From Shewanella sp. Choline-02u-19 (GTDB taxonomy: Bacteria; Pseudomonadota; Gammaproteobacteria; Enterobacterales; Shewanellaceae), in the NCBI RefSeq assembly GCF_002836205.1, contig NZ_PJBE01000013.1, positions 1,550,001 to 1,614,000 of the forward strand: 64,000 bases of DNA, given 5' to 3'. A model generated the notes under the pieces. That model did not search any database and was not told the origin of the DNA. It worked only from the letters and a program-made list of their open reading frames with translations. Positions 17,563 through 25,495 of the stretch are shown here, one piece after another (positions within the stretch are counted from its first letter, which is position 1; the number at the start of each line of letters is the position of its first letter). A program made the translations under genes and the position numbers.

Positions 17563-18444
17563 TTAAACCTCAATTCGGGCATTTTTCATTGCTTCTAGCA
17601 ACAGACCATGAAACTCGGTAGAAAGTTCAGTTAAAGGTAAACGAATTTTACCTTGGCTGATAAGTCCCATTCTATGAGCTGCCCATTTTACCGGGATAGG
17701 ATTAGCTTCACAAAACAGTGCACCGAACAAACATTGAATAGATTCTTCAACTTTTATAGCCTCGGCAGTGTTACCTGCTAATGCAGCATCACACATGGCC
17801 TTAAACGCTTTAGGAACAATATTGTTTGCCACCGATATCACACCATTGCCACCTAAAGAAATAAATTCTCGAGCCGTTGCATCGTCACCGCTATAGAGTA
17901 AAAAGTCATCACCACATAATTTACGCAACTGACTCACTCGAGCTAAATCGCCCGTAGCCTCTTTAACGCCAATGATGTTGCTAACACTCGAGAGCTCTGC
18001 AACTGTCTCTGGTAACATATCAACGGCCGTACGACCGGGTACGTTGTATAGGATTTGAGGAACATCAGTGCTTTGTGCAACCGCTTTATAATGTGCAATA
18101 AGTCCTTTAGGCGACGGCTTATTATAATAAGGGGTCACGCCAAGCATGGCGGCAACGCCAACACTTGATAGTCCTTTTGTCAGTTCTATTGCTTCTGATG
18201 TTGCATTTGCGCCATTTCCACCAATAATTGGAATGCGCCCTGCTGCAAACTTTACAGTTTGTGCAACAACTTGAATATGCTCGTTTGCTGGCAAAGTTGC
18301 CGACTCACCTGTTGTGCCAACAGCAACAATTGCATCTGTACCTTGGGCGATATGGTACTCAACTAAATGTTCAAGACTCTTATTATCTACTGTGCCATCA
18401 CTATTCATTGGTGTGATTAAGGCGACGATGCTTCCGTTTATCAT
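17563..18444 (-). CDS. dapA: 4-hydroxy-tetrahydrodipicolinate synthase
   Basis: DapA condenses pyruvate with aspartate semialdehyde, the first committed step to diaminopimelate and lysine. It is a TIM-barrel enzyme of 293 residues. The Schiff-base lysine is K161 (GVKEATGDL), Y133 lies in LYNVPGRT, R138 binds the substrate carboxylate, and GTTGES (T44/T45) forms the proton relay. A GGGGA ribosome-binding site precedes the ATG. It is first in dapA-bamC and divergent from gcvR, as in E. coli. Confidence 0.97.
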   Translation of the reverse strand: MINGSIVALITPMNSDGTVDNKSLEHLVEYHIAQGTDAIVAVGTTGESATLPANEHIQVVAQTVKFAAGRIPIIGGNGANATSEAIELTKGLSSVGVAAMLGVTPYYNKPSPKGLIAHYKAVAQSTDVPQILYNVPGRTAVDMLPETVAELSSVSNIIGVKEATGDLARVSQLRKLCGDDFLLYSGDDATAREFISLGGNGVISVANNIVPKAFKAMCDAALAGNTAEAIKVEESIQCLFGALFCEANPIPVKWAAHRMGLISQGKIRLPLTELSTEFHGLLLEAMKNARIEV

Positions 18445-18683
18445 GTGTATTCCCCAAGGGTTCAGGACTGGCTATGGTACTGATGCAAGCCGTTAAAAAC
18501 AAGCACTACTGAGCAACTGATGCCAGATTCATTATCAACTTGAAATATATTAAATATGCCAGCTTGCATCAACGACAAAGATCGCAAATTAACTTACTTG
18601 TGGTAGCATTGTTAACCGCAAAAAAGCACACGTCATAAATTTGCTGTTTTTTTGTTCTACTAATACAAAAAATGAGGTACTTA

Positions 18684-19226
18684 ATGTCCAATCACTTGGT
18701 CGTTACTGCAATGGGGGCCGACCGTCCAGGCATTGTGAGTAAATTTGCTCGACTCGCAAGTGAGTGTGACTGTGATATTGTCGACAGTCGAATGGCACTT
18801 TTTGGTAATGAGTTTACCTTGATTATGATGCTGTCAGGTTCATGGTCTTCTATCACTAGGATGGAATCTACCCTGCCGAGTTTAAGTGTTGAGCTTGAAT
18901 TGATGACAGTCATGAAGCGAACATCAAAACATACTACGCAGAATTATATTTCCCGTTTAGAAGTCAACTTTAATGGCCATGACCAACGTGGCACCATGAA
19001 GAAGATCACCCAGTTTTTAGCTGACCGCTCGTTAGATTTAGCCGCAGTTAAGTCCCATGCTGACGAAGATGATGCGGGTAAACCATCTCAAAATATCTTA
19101 TTCACCATTAATGTTCCTGAGAAAGTTGATCTCGAAAAACTCGAAATCAGTATTCACGAGCTTGCCAAAGAGATGTCGTTAGAGTGCACCTTGGAACATA
19201 TGCAAGGCATTGATAGTTTAGATTAA
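18684..19226 (+). CDS. gcvR: Glycine cleavage system transcriptional repressor GcvR (two ACT domains)
   Basis: A 180-residue protein made of two ACT domains (MSNHLVVTAMGADRPGIVSKF at the start, and a second from about residue 93, NGHDQRGTMKKITQFL). In E. coli, GcvR binds glycine and sequesters the activator GcvA; no DNA-binding domain is present. ATG 18684 follows GAGG at 6 nt; an in-frame ATG at 18672 is less likely. It is divergent from dapA and followed 12 nt later by bcp, as in E. coli. Confidence 0.9.
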   Translation: MSNHLVVTAMGADRPGIVSKFARLASECDCDIVDSRMALFGNEFTLIMMLSGSWSSITRMESTLPSLSVELELMTVMKRTSKHTTQNYISRLEVNFNGHDQRGTMKKITQFLADRSLDLAAVKSHADEDDAGKPSQNILFTINVPEKVDLEKLEISIHELAKEMSLECTLEHMQGIDSLD

Positions 19227-19238
19227 AGAGGACATTAT

Positions 19239-19706
19239 ATGAATACGTTAGCTGCTGGCGATAAAGCGCCGCTGTTTACCTTACAGAATCAAAATAACGA
19301 AACAGTTAGCTTGAGCGATGCGTTAAAGTCAGGACCCGTGCTGGTCTACTTTTACCCAAAAGCTTCAACCCCAGGTTGTACCGTGCAAGCTTGTGGCCTA
19401 CGTGATAGCCAACCTCAGCTTAATGACTTATCGGTCACTGTATTAGGCCTTAGCCCAGATCCAGTTGCAAAGCTTGCTAAGTTTTCAGATAAACAAGCAC
19501 TCAACTTTTCATTACTTAGTGATGAAGACCACGCCATCGCTGATGCTTTTGGCGTTTGGGGTGAGAAAAAGTTTATGGGTAAGATCTACGATGGCATTCA
19601 TCGTTTAAGCTTTCTCGTGGGACAAGATGGCAATATTGCTCATGTGTTCAATAAGTTTAAAACTAAAGATCACCATGAAGTTGTGCTAGCGCATTTGGCT
19701 CAGTAA
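19239..19706 (+). CDS. bcp: Thioredoxin-dependent peroxiredoxin Bcp
   Basis: A cytoplasmic peroxiredoxin reducing hydroperoxides with thioredoxin. It has 155 residues. The peroxidatic cysteine is C47 in the TPGCTVQACGLRD motif and the resolving cysteine is C52, five residues later, as in the BCP/PrxQ class. It has an AAAGAGGA ribosome-binding site. It is probably co-transcribed with gcvR and ends at a shared terminator. Confidence 0.94.
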   Translation: MNTLAAGDKAPLFTLQNQNNETVSLSDALKSGPVLVYFYPKASTPGCTVQACGLRDSQPQLNDLSVTVLGLSPDPVAKLAKFSDKQALNFSLLSDEDHAIADAFGVWGEKKFMGKIYDGIHRLSFLVGQDGNIAHVFNKFKTKDHHEVVLAHLAQ

Positions 19707-19720
19707 GGCCTGCTGTTATT

Positions 19721-19756
19721 AAACAAAAAAAGGAGCCTTTTAGCTCCTTTTTTGTT
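19721..19756. terminator. Bidirectional terminator between bcp and argO
   Basis: The stem AAAAAAAGGAGC / GCTCCTTTTTT with AAAC/GTTT extensions sits between convergent genes. Strong T runs stand on both strands. Confidence 0.9.
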
Positions 19757-19769
19757 TTAGCATTTTTTA

Positions 19770-20396
19770 TTAACTTAGAATGAGTGTTAAATACGGGTAA
19801 ACAAGTACAAATGCTATGGTCCACATAGTTAAGCAGATAAATCTATCTAGGTAACACCAGGCTTTCGGTTTTTTGAATACTGGGCTTAAGTATCTTGCGC
19901 CAATACTCAAGCTAAAAAACCACAAAAATGAGGCCAGTACTGCGCCAGCGCCAAACCACTGCTTTGCACTACCTTCAAACTGCACGCTTATGCTTCCCAG
20001 TAACACAACAGTATCAAGATACAGATGCGGATTAAGCAAACTTATCGCAAGGGTGGTTAATACCGCTTTTTTCAAACTATCTGTTGCTTGGTGTTCTTCA
20101 TCCACCATGTTGTTTTCACTAAAAGAGGATTTCAGAGCGCTATAGCCATAGAACAGCAAAAAAATGGCCCCGCCAAAACTGGCAATATCTTTTATTAGCG
20201 GAAAAGCCAAAATGAGATGACCTAAACCTGCCACGCCCGCCGTAATCATTATCGCATCAATCAGTGAACACAAGGCTGCAATAGGCAGTGAATGAGCCTT
20301 CTTTAGTCCTTGCTTTAACACGAAAGCATTTTGTGCGCCGACAGCCATAATGAGGCTGCCACCGATTCCCATTCCTTGAATGAAAGCTGTTTGCAT
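19770..20396 (-). CDS. argO: LysE/ArgO-type amino acid exporter
   Basis: A 208-residue inner-membrane exporter of the LysE family with about six hydrophobic segments. The family N-terminus GGSLIMAVGAQNAFVLKQGL and the SLIDAIMITAGVAGLG segment are clear. E. coli ArgO exports arginine and is activated by ArgP. The frame is open to 20447, but ATG 20396 follows AAGG at 7 nt and gives the normal start (MQTAFIQG). It is divergent from the argP-like regulator with two LysR-type boxes between. Lysine or arginine is the likely substrate. Confidence 0.88.
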   Translation of the reverse strand: MQTAFIQGMGIGGSLIMAVGAQNAFVLKQGLKKAHSLPIAALCSLIDAIMITAGVAGLGHLILAFPLIKDIASFGGAIFLLFYGYSALKSSFSENNMVDEEHQATDSLKKAVLTTLAISLLNPHLYLDTVVLLGSISVQFEGSAKQWFGAGAVLASFLWFFSLSIGARYLSPVFKKPKAWCYLDRFICLTMWTIAFVLVYPYLTLILS

Positions 20397-20454
20397 GAGT
20401 TTACCTTGATAAATATACGATGATTTGAGGCGCAGAATATTCGTCAAAGAAAAA

Positions 20455-20497
20455 TAAGTACAACTAATTTTATTTATGTATCATAAGTAAAACTTAT
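20455..20497. promoter_or_regulatory. Two LysR-type T-N11-A boxes between argO and argP
   Basis: The boxes are TAAGTACAACTAA at 20455-20467 and TAAGTAAAACTTA at 20484-20496. Both have T-N11-A spacing and match at 11 of 13 positions. The second is the core of a perfect 6+3+6 inverted repeat (ATAAGT-AAA-ACTTAT, 20483-20497). They lie in the divergent region where ArgP would bind. Binding is inferred, not shown. Confidence 0.6.
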
Positions 20498-20517
20498 ACA
20501 GCTATGTTGGATCATCT

Positions 20518-21420
20518 ATGTTTGATTACGCCCACCTAAAAGCCCTGTCGGTTGTAGTATCACGAGGTGGCTTTGATAAGGCAGCAAAGTTGCTGTTTAT
20601 TAGCCAATCGGCTGTATCGCAACGGATTAAACAACTAGAAGATAAAGTCGGTCAAGCGCTAGTGGTTCGAGCTTCTCCGGTTTATGCCACCGATATGGGT
20701 AAACGATTGCTCAGGCATTACGCTCAAGTTCAATTGCTAGAAAGTGAGCTTCGCAGCGAGATGAATGTTGACGACCCGTCCTTACCGACCATCGTCCGTA
20801 TCGCGGTTAATGCTGATAGCTTAGCGACATGGTTTTTGCCCGCACTCACCGAAGTTTTTAAACGGCATAGTTGGCTATTGGAATTAGTGGTCGATGATGA
20901 GGCTTACACACATCATCTATTGAAAAGTGGTGACGCTGTAGGATGTGTGACCACCAGCCAATCACCAATGGCGGGTTGTAGCAGTGAGTTTCTTGGCCAC
21001 ATGGAATATATTTGTGTCGCGACACCCGAGTTTATACACCTTTACTTTAATGACTTAATAGACCAACCCCAATCAATACTATTGGCACCTGCCGTCGTAT
21101 TTTCCACTAAAGATAAACTGCACGATAAATTTCTTAGCTTCTATTTTGATATTAGCGAATGCAGTAGTCGAGAGCATAAAATCCCCTCTTCGGAAAGTTT
21201 CTTAGAGGCAATAAAAATGGGGCTAGGTTATGGATTAGTGGCTCATTTACAGGCAAAACCCTTGCTCGACAGTGGCCAACTTGTAGAAGTATTTCCGGCT
21301 AAACGGATGCAAGTGCCGCTCTATTGGCAACATTGGAACATTAAAGCGAAGCAAACAACGATTGTTTATCGTTCATTAGCCGCGACCGCTCGTCATCTGC
21401 TGATCAATCCTAGTGAATAA
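20518..21420 (+). CDS. argP: LysR-family regulator, ArgP/IciA type
   Basis: A 300-residue LysR-type regulator. The N-terminal winged HTH (about residues 16-37, GGFDKAAKLLFISQSAVSQRIKQLE) closely follows ArgP, and the rest is a periplasmic-binding-like effector domain. ArgP senses lysine and arginine, and in E. coli activates argO and lysine-pathway genes. The divergent arrangement with the exporter gene supports the assignment. The 120-nt intergenic region carries two LysR boxes. A terminator follows directly. Confidence 0.88.
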   Translation: MFDYAHLKALSVVVSRGGFDKAAKLLFISQSAVSQRIKQLEDKVGQALVVRASPVYATDMGKRLLRHYAQVQLLESELRSEMNVDDPSLPTIVRIAVNADSLATWFLPALTEVFKRHSWLLELVVDDEAYTHHLLKSGDAVGCVTTSQSPMAGCSSEFLGHMEYICVATPEFIHLYFNDLIDQPQSILLAPAVVFSTKDKLHDKFLSFYFDISECSSREHKIPSSESFLEAIKMGLGYGLVAHLQAKPLLDSGQLVEVFPAKRMQVPLYWQHWNIKAKQTTIVYRSLAATARHLLINPSE

Positions 21421-21423
21421 AAA

Positions 21424-21446
21424 AAAGGGGCATTAAGCCCCTTTCA
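21424..21446 (+). terminator. Terminator after argP
   Basis: An 8-bp stem AAAGGGGC / GCCCCTTT with a 5-nt loop begins 3 nt after the argP stop. It is convergent with perM and likely works for both strands. Confidence 0.75.
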
Positions 21447-21467
21447 ATTGACCTAAGTACTCAAGGA

Positions 21468-22562
21468 TTATTTTACTTCAGGCAATGATTCATCGCTATT
21501 GGTCAGTAGTGGTTCATGCACTGGCCACGCGTTAATCACTGCTTTGACCAGTGATGCCAGCGGGATTGCAAAAAAGACGCCCCACACTCCCCACATCCCG
21601 CCAAATACCAGTACCGCTGCAATGATAAATACAGGATGTAAATCCACCGCGTCAGAAAATAATAGCGGCACTAGTACATTACCGTCTAAGGCTTGGATTA
21701 TTCCATAACCAATCATGAGATAACCAAATTCAGAGCTTATACCCCACTGGAAAAAAGCCACCAATGCGATAGGTAAAGTCACCAGTGTTGCCCCAACATA
21801 AGGGATAAGCACTGACAAGCCAGTGAGCACGCCCAACAACGCTGCATATCTCAGATCCATAACGGCAAAAAAGGCATAGCTCACAACACCAATGATCACG
21901 ATTTCGATCACTTTACCGCGAATATAATTAAAAATTTGTTGATGCATCTCATTCCAAACCTTACGCGCTAAATCTCGGTTTGAAGGAAAAAACCGTTTGC
22001 TACCGCGGATCAGTTGATCTTTATCTTTCAAAAAGAAAAACACCAATAATGGCACCAAAATAACATAAACCATAAGTACTAAGAGCGATGCTGAGTAACC
22101 TAACAACTGCTTACCAATATCTAACAGGTGTTGGGTATCTAGCATTTTTTTCAGCTCTCCAACCATCGTATCTAACTGCGTCGGATTGACAAATTGTGGG
22201 TACTGATTAATGTATTGCTGCGCTGTCTGCAGCCCTTTATCAATCATATTAGGCAGATCACCAATTAAACTGACACCTTGACGCCAAAGGCTTGGGATCA
22301 AGCCAAAACTTATCAGCAACATTAAACCGATAAACAAAATTAATACCAGCGATGCTGCGGGTGTGCGGTTGATCCCAATCCGCGCCATTTGAGCAACCGG
22401 CCATTCCAACAAAAATGCCAGGACTAGCGCGACGAGTAAAGGCGCAAGTAGGCCACCAGCAACATAAATAGCTAGCGCGATGCCAACAAGAATAAAGACT
22501 AAAGTCACGGCTTGTGGATCACTAAAACGTTCTTTATACCAACGGCTCAAAATGGTTAACAT
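21468..22562 (-). CDS. perM: AI-2E/PerM family permease
   Basis: A 364-residue polytopic membrane protein of the AI-2E exporter (DUF20) family with about eight hydrophobic helices. It includes the characteristic LIPYVGATLVTLPIALVAF-like stretch and the DGNVLVPLLFSDAVDLHPV segment near residue 300. It corresponds by position to E. coli perM (yfgO), next to bepA. Transport substrates of PerM are not settled. A palindromic segment lies 55-80 nt upstream of its start. Confidence 0.85.
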   Translation of the reverse strand: MLTILSRWYKERFSDPQAVTLVFILVGIALAIYVAGGLLAPLLVALVLAFLLEWPVAQMARIGINRTPAASLVLILFIGLMLLISFGLIPSLWRQGVSLIGDLPNMIDKGLQTAQQYINQYPQFVNPTQLDTMVGELKKMLDTQHLLDIGKQLLGYSASLLVLMVYVILVPLLVFFFLKDKDQLIRGSKRFFPSNRDLARKVWNEMHQQIFNYIRGKVIEIVIIGVVSYAFFAVMDLRYAALLGVLTGLSVLIPYVGATLVTLPIALVAFFQWGISSEFGYLMIGYGIIQALDGNVLVPLLFSDAVDLHPVFIIAAVLVFGGMWGVWGVFFAIPLASLVKAVINAWPVHEPLLTNSDESLPEVK

Positions 22563-22606
22563 TTATATTCCCTAATCCAGCAAAAATACACACGGTACTG
22601 TTGCCG

Positions 22607-22642
22607 CTAAAAATGATGTTTTACACTTACAGATGTAAAACA
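22607..22642. promoter_or_regulatory. Palindrome TGTTTTACA-N8-TGTAAAACA upstream of perM
   Basis: A perfect 9-bp inverted repeat at 22617-22625 and 22634-22642 contains the core TACAGATGTA. It lies between the TusA-like gene and perM (both minus strand). It could be an operator for perM or an AT-rich terminator for the upstream gene. Its left flank, CTAAAAATGATGTTTT, recurs almost exactly at 34217-34232. Confidence 0.5.
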
Positions 22643-22656
22643 GTTTAAAAGTCACT

Positions 22657-22872
22657 TTACTTAGTGATCTCAAGTGCCAAAATACACTCATCGTGTTTGA
22701 AAGTTTGGTGATGATAACCGACTTTTTTTAAAAAGCGGGGAACATCTTGCTTAGACCCAGGGTCTGATAACAATACCCTTAATTTTTGTCCCGGGTTAAG
22801 CTGCTTTAAAGCCAGTTTAACTTTGACTAATGGCAACGGACAGCGAAAAGCAGTTAAATCAATAATAATCAT
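22657..22872 (-). CDS. TusA/SirA-family sulfurtransferase-like protein
   Basis: A 71-residue TusA-like protein. The family CPxP motif is present as C11-P-L-P (TAFRCPLPLVKVKLAL), with the conserved LLSDPGSKQDVPRF segment. TusA-family proteins carry persulfide sulfur for thiolation or cofactor synthesis. This is a short member and may be a paralogue of TusA itself. It lies upstream of perM on the same strand and is divergent from bepA. Confidence 0.85.
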   Translation of the reverse strand: MIIIDLTAFRCPLPLVKVKLALKQLNPGQKLRVLLSDPGSKQDVPRFLKKVGYHHQTFKHDECILALEITK

Positions 22873-22983
22873 AATGAACTTGCTATAAACAATCTAAGGC
22901 TATTATCCTAATAAGCAGCGCAAACCACAAGTATGCATTGTGGCCTTACAACAAGAAAAGCATAGCCCAAATTAAGGATCCGC

Positions 22984-24444
22984 TTGAGTAAATTAACTTT
23001 TTCGAAATCAGTTATTGCAGGGACGTTGGCATTTATCTTAAGTACCACTACAGCGGTTACCTACGCTAACAACGATCTGCCTGATTTAGGTACTGCCGCA
23101 GTAAACACCTTCAGTTTAGAGAAAGAAACTGTATATGGTGATGCGTACATGCGTGTTATCAGGGCTTCAGCCCCAATGCTCAATGATCCCGTGCTTAACC
23201 AGTACCTAACAGAACTGGGCAATAAGCTGGTAGCGCATGCAAGTGGGGTGAAAACACCTTTCTATTTTTTCTTACTGCGTAATGATGAAATTAATGCTTT
23301 TGCCTTTTTTGGTGGCCATGTTGGCGTACATACTGGTTTGTTTCTCAATGCTGATACCGAAAGCGAACTTGCTTCAGTGCTTGGCCACGAAATAACTCAC
23401 GTTACACAGCGTCACTTAGCGCGCTCGCTTGAAGCTCAGGATAAAAGCTCTACTGCCACTATAGTGGGGATGTTAGGGGCGATATTATTAACCATAGCCT
23501 CACCTCAAGCGGGTATGGCAGCCCTTGCAACGACCCAAGCGTTAGCTACTCAAGCAAAAATTAACTTCACTCGTTTACACGAAAAAGAAGCTGACAGAAT
23601 CGGCATGCAGATTTTAGTTGATGCCGGTTTTGATCCCAATGGCGCTGCCAATTTCTTTGGTAAACTTGCAACCCGCTATCGATTCACCACCAAGCCACCA
23701 CAAATGTTACTGACTCACCCTTTACCAGAATCACGGATTTCAGAAGCCAGAATTAGAGCACAGCAATACCCGTTAAGACATATCCCAGATAATTTGAACT
23801 TTCAGCTAGCAAAGGCACGAATTCAAGTTCGATTCTCTGGTTACAGTGAAGCTGCAGTGCTATCGATATTCGAAAAACAGTTAAAACATAACCGTTATAG
23901 TTTTAAAAGTGCGGCTGAATATGGCAAAGCACTCGCACTCTTTAGAATGGATAAATTTGACGAATCGGAAGAGATGATTGACGAATTGTTAAAAAGTGCC
24001 CCGAACAATTTGTTTTTCATTGATACGAAAACCGATCTATTGACTCAAAAAGGTGATTTTAAAGGCGCTATAGCGTTACTGCTTAAAGAGCAACAAATAA
24101 AACCAACCTCCAATGTGGTTAATACCAACTTAGCCAATGTTTACATAGAAGATGACCAAACCGAAAAGGCGATCCCATTACTCGAAGATCTTATCTTTCT
24201 TGACAAGCAAGATCAGCTTGCCTATTTACTCTTGTATCAGGCTTATAGAAAGAACGGCAACAAGGCGATGGAACATTATGTTAAAGCAGAATCTTTAGCG
24301 CTAGCCGCCGATTATAAAACAGCAATCGATCAACTGAACTTTGCCTATAAACAATCCAAAGATAATCCATTGCAGCTTGCGCGAATTGAAGCCAGAATAA
24401 GACAATTTAGACAAGCAGACAGAGCAATGGAAGCCTTGCAGTAA
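22984..24444 (+). CDS. bepA: Periplasmic metalloprotease/chaperone BepA
   Basis: BepA (YfgC) promotes LptD and outer-membrane protein assembly and degrades stalled intermediates. The 486 residues include a signal peptide cleaved after about A28 (TTTAVTYA). An M48 metallopeptidase domain has the HEXXH site H135-E136-I-T-H139 and a third ligand E202 in the EADR motif. C-terminal TPR repeats span about 310-480. The TTG start at 22984 follows AAGGA at about 6 nt and gives a complete signal peptide. Its position between perM and yfgD matches E. coli. Confidence 0.93.
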   Translation: MSKLTFSKSVIAGTLAFILSTTTAVTYANNDLPDLGTAAVNTFSLEKETVYGDAYMRVIRASAPMLNDPVLNQYLTELGNKLVAHASGVKTPFYFFLLRNDEINAFAFFGGHVGVHTGLFLNADTESELASVLGHEITHVTQRHLARSLEAQDKSSTATIVGMLGAILLTIASPQAGMAALATTQALATQAKINFTRLHEKEADRIGMQILVDAGFDPNGAANFFGKLATRYRFTTKPPQMLLTHPLPESRISEARIRAQQYPLRHIPDNLNFQLAKARIQVRFSGYSEAAVLSIFEKQLKHNRYSFKSAAEYGKALALFRMDKFDESEEMIDELLKSAPNNLFFIDTKTDLLTQKGDFKGAIALLLKEQQIKPTSNVVNTNLANVYIEDDQTEKAIPLLEDLIFLDKQDQLAYLLLYQAYRKNGNKAMEHYVKAESLALAADYKTAIDQLNFAYKQSKDNPLQLARIEARIRQFRQADRAMEALQ

Positions 24445-24455
24445 CTACTGTTTAT

Positions 24456-24485
24456 TGTGACTCACATCACTAATTACAGTATGAT
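24456..24485 (+). promoter_or_regulatory. Candidate CRP site and -10 upstream of yfgD
   Basis: TGTGA-N6-TCACT (24456-24471) is one base from the CRP core TGTGA-N6-TCACA. TATGAT at 24480-24485 could be a -10. The CRP-like site would overlap the -35 area, which suggests repression or an alternative start point. Confidence 0.4.
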
Positions 24486-24511
24486 GTCGGCAATTTTAAA
24501 ATAAGAATACA

Positions 24512-24868
24512 ATGACTATGACAAGTGTAAGCATTATCCACAATCCTAGGTGCTCAAAAAGCAGACAGACGCTGGCTTTATTAGAAGAGCAAGGCTGTGA
24601 TATTCAAGTCATTGAATATTTGAAAACACCTCTCTCGGCAGATGAAATCACCAGCGTACAAACCAAGCTTGGCGTACGTCCTAGACAAATGATGCGAGTA
24701 AAAGAGGATGAATACAAACAGCAAAATTTATCTGACGAAAGTTTAACAGATGCGCAGCTAATTCAAGCGATGGTCGACACTCCCAAGTTAATTGAACGAC
24801 CCATTGTATTAGCCAACAATAAAGCGGCTATTGGTCGTCCCCCTGAAAATGTATTAGCAATTTTATAA
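24512..24868 (+). CDS. yfgD: ArsC-family arsenate reductase-like protein (YfgD)
   Basis: A 118-residue glutaredoxin-dependent ArsC-family protein. The catalytic-type cysteine is C14 in HNPRCSKSRQTLALLEEQG, and the arginine motif LIERPIVL is conserved. The region between bepA and hda matches E. coli yfgD. No arsenic-resistance genes are nearby, so a housekeeping thiol role is more likely than arsenic detoxification. ATG 24512 has a weak ribosome-binding site; ATG 24518 is an alternative. Confidence 0.88.
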   Translation: MTMTSVSIIHNPRCSKSRQTLALLEEQGCDIQVIEYLKTPLSADEITSVQTKLGVRPRQMMRVKEDEYKQQNLSDESLTDAQLIQAMVDTPKLIERPIVLANNKAAIGRPPENVLAIL

Positions 24869-24880
24869 GCGAGCACGCAA

Positions 24881-25252
24881 ATGGAGTCATCCACCCTCTT
24901 TACACTTTGCCGCGCTGGATATGTCATTTTAGTTATATTGCTTGGCAGCTGGTTTATTCAACAAGGTATGTCAGGCGAATATTCAATGTTATTTAGTCTG
25001 CTATGGTTAGTGCCGTTGCTACTCCCTCTGAAAGGGATCTTGACGGGCAAGCCATACACCTACGCTTGGGCAAGTTTTATACTTTGTTTATATATGCTTC
25101 ACGCCCTAACCTTACTTTATGTTACAGATACCAGTTTTATGTTTGCTCTGACTGAATCTCTCCTTATCGGCGCACTGTTAATTGGTTTTCCTTTTTACGC
25201 TAGAATTCGTGGTCGCGAATTAGGCCTTGGTCTTAAAAAGAAGAAAAAATAA
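24881..25252 (+). CDS. DUF2069 family inner-membrane protein
   Basis: A 123-residue hydrophobic protein with about four transmembrane helices (near residues 9-25, 35-50, 60-80 and 85-107) and a strongly basic C-terminus (RIRGRELGLGLKKKKK). It resembles DUF2069 proteins, which are often next to arsC-like genes in gammaproteobacteria. It lies 12 nt after yfgD and is probably co-transcribed. Its function is unknown. Confidence 0.8.
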   Translation: MESSTLFTLCRAGYVILVILLGSWFIQQGMSGEYSMLFSLLWLVPLLLPLKGILTGKPYTYAWASFILCLYMLHALTLLYVTDTSFMFALTESLLIGALLIGFPFYARIRGRELGLGLKKKKK

Positions 25253-25263
25253 CACGTATCCCT

Positions 25264-25290
25264 AAAGGCTGGTTTGCTCCAGCCTTAACT
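25264..25290 (+). terminator. Terminator after the DUF2069 gene
   Basis: A perfect 8-bp stem AAGGCTGG / CCAGCCTT with a 6-nt loop is followed by AACTCTTTA. It lies 12 nt after the stop. The T run is modest. Confidence 0.6.
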
Positions 25291-25495
25291 CTTTACTTCA
25301 TTTTAAAGCCTTTTCAAGGCTCACCATAGCAACAACTTTCAGTCAACTCTGAGCCAAAAAACTCTACGAAAAATGCCTACCGCGTCCATTACGCTTTTCA
25401 ATCGGCACCAGAATCCGGCGCAACATATCATTAAAGTCTAGCCATAGCCCAATATTGGATTTTACGGCGTAAACCAGTGGCAGCTATCAATTTGA

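Noticed and set aside
24512..24868. Arsenic-resistance locus
   Set aside because: The ArsC-family protein is the housekeeping YfgD type and no arsR, arsB or related genes are nearby.
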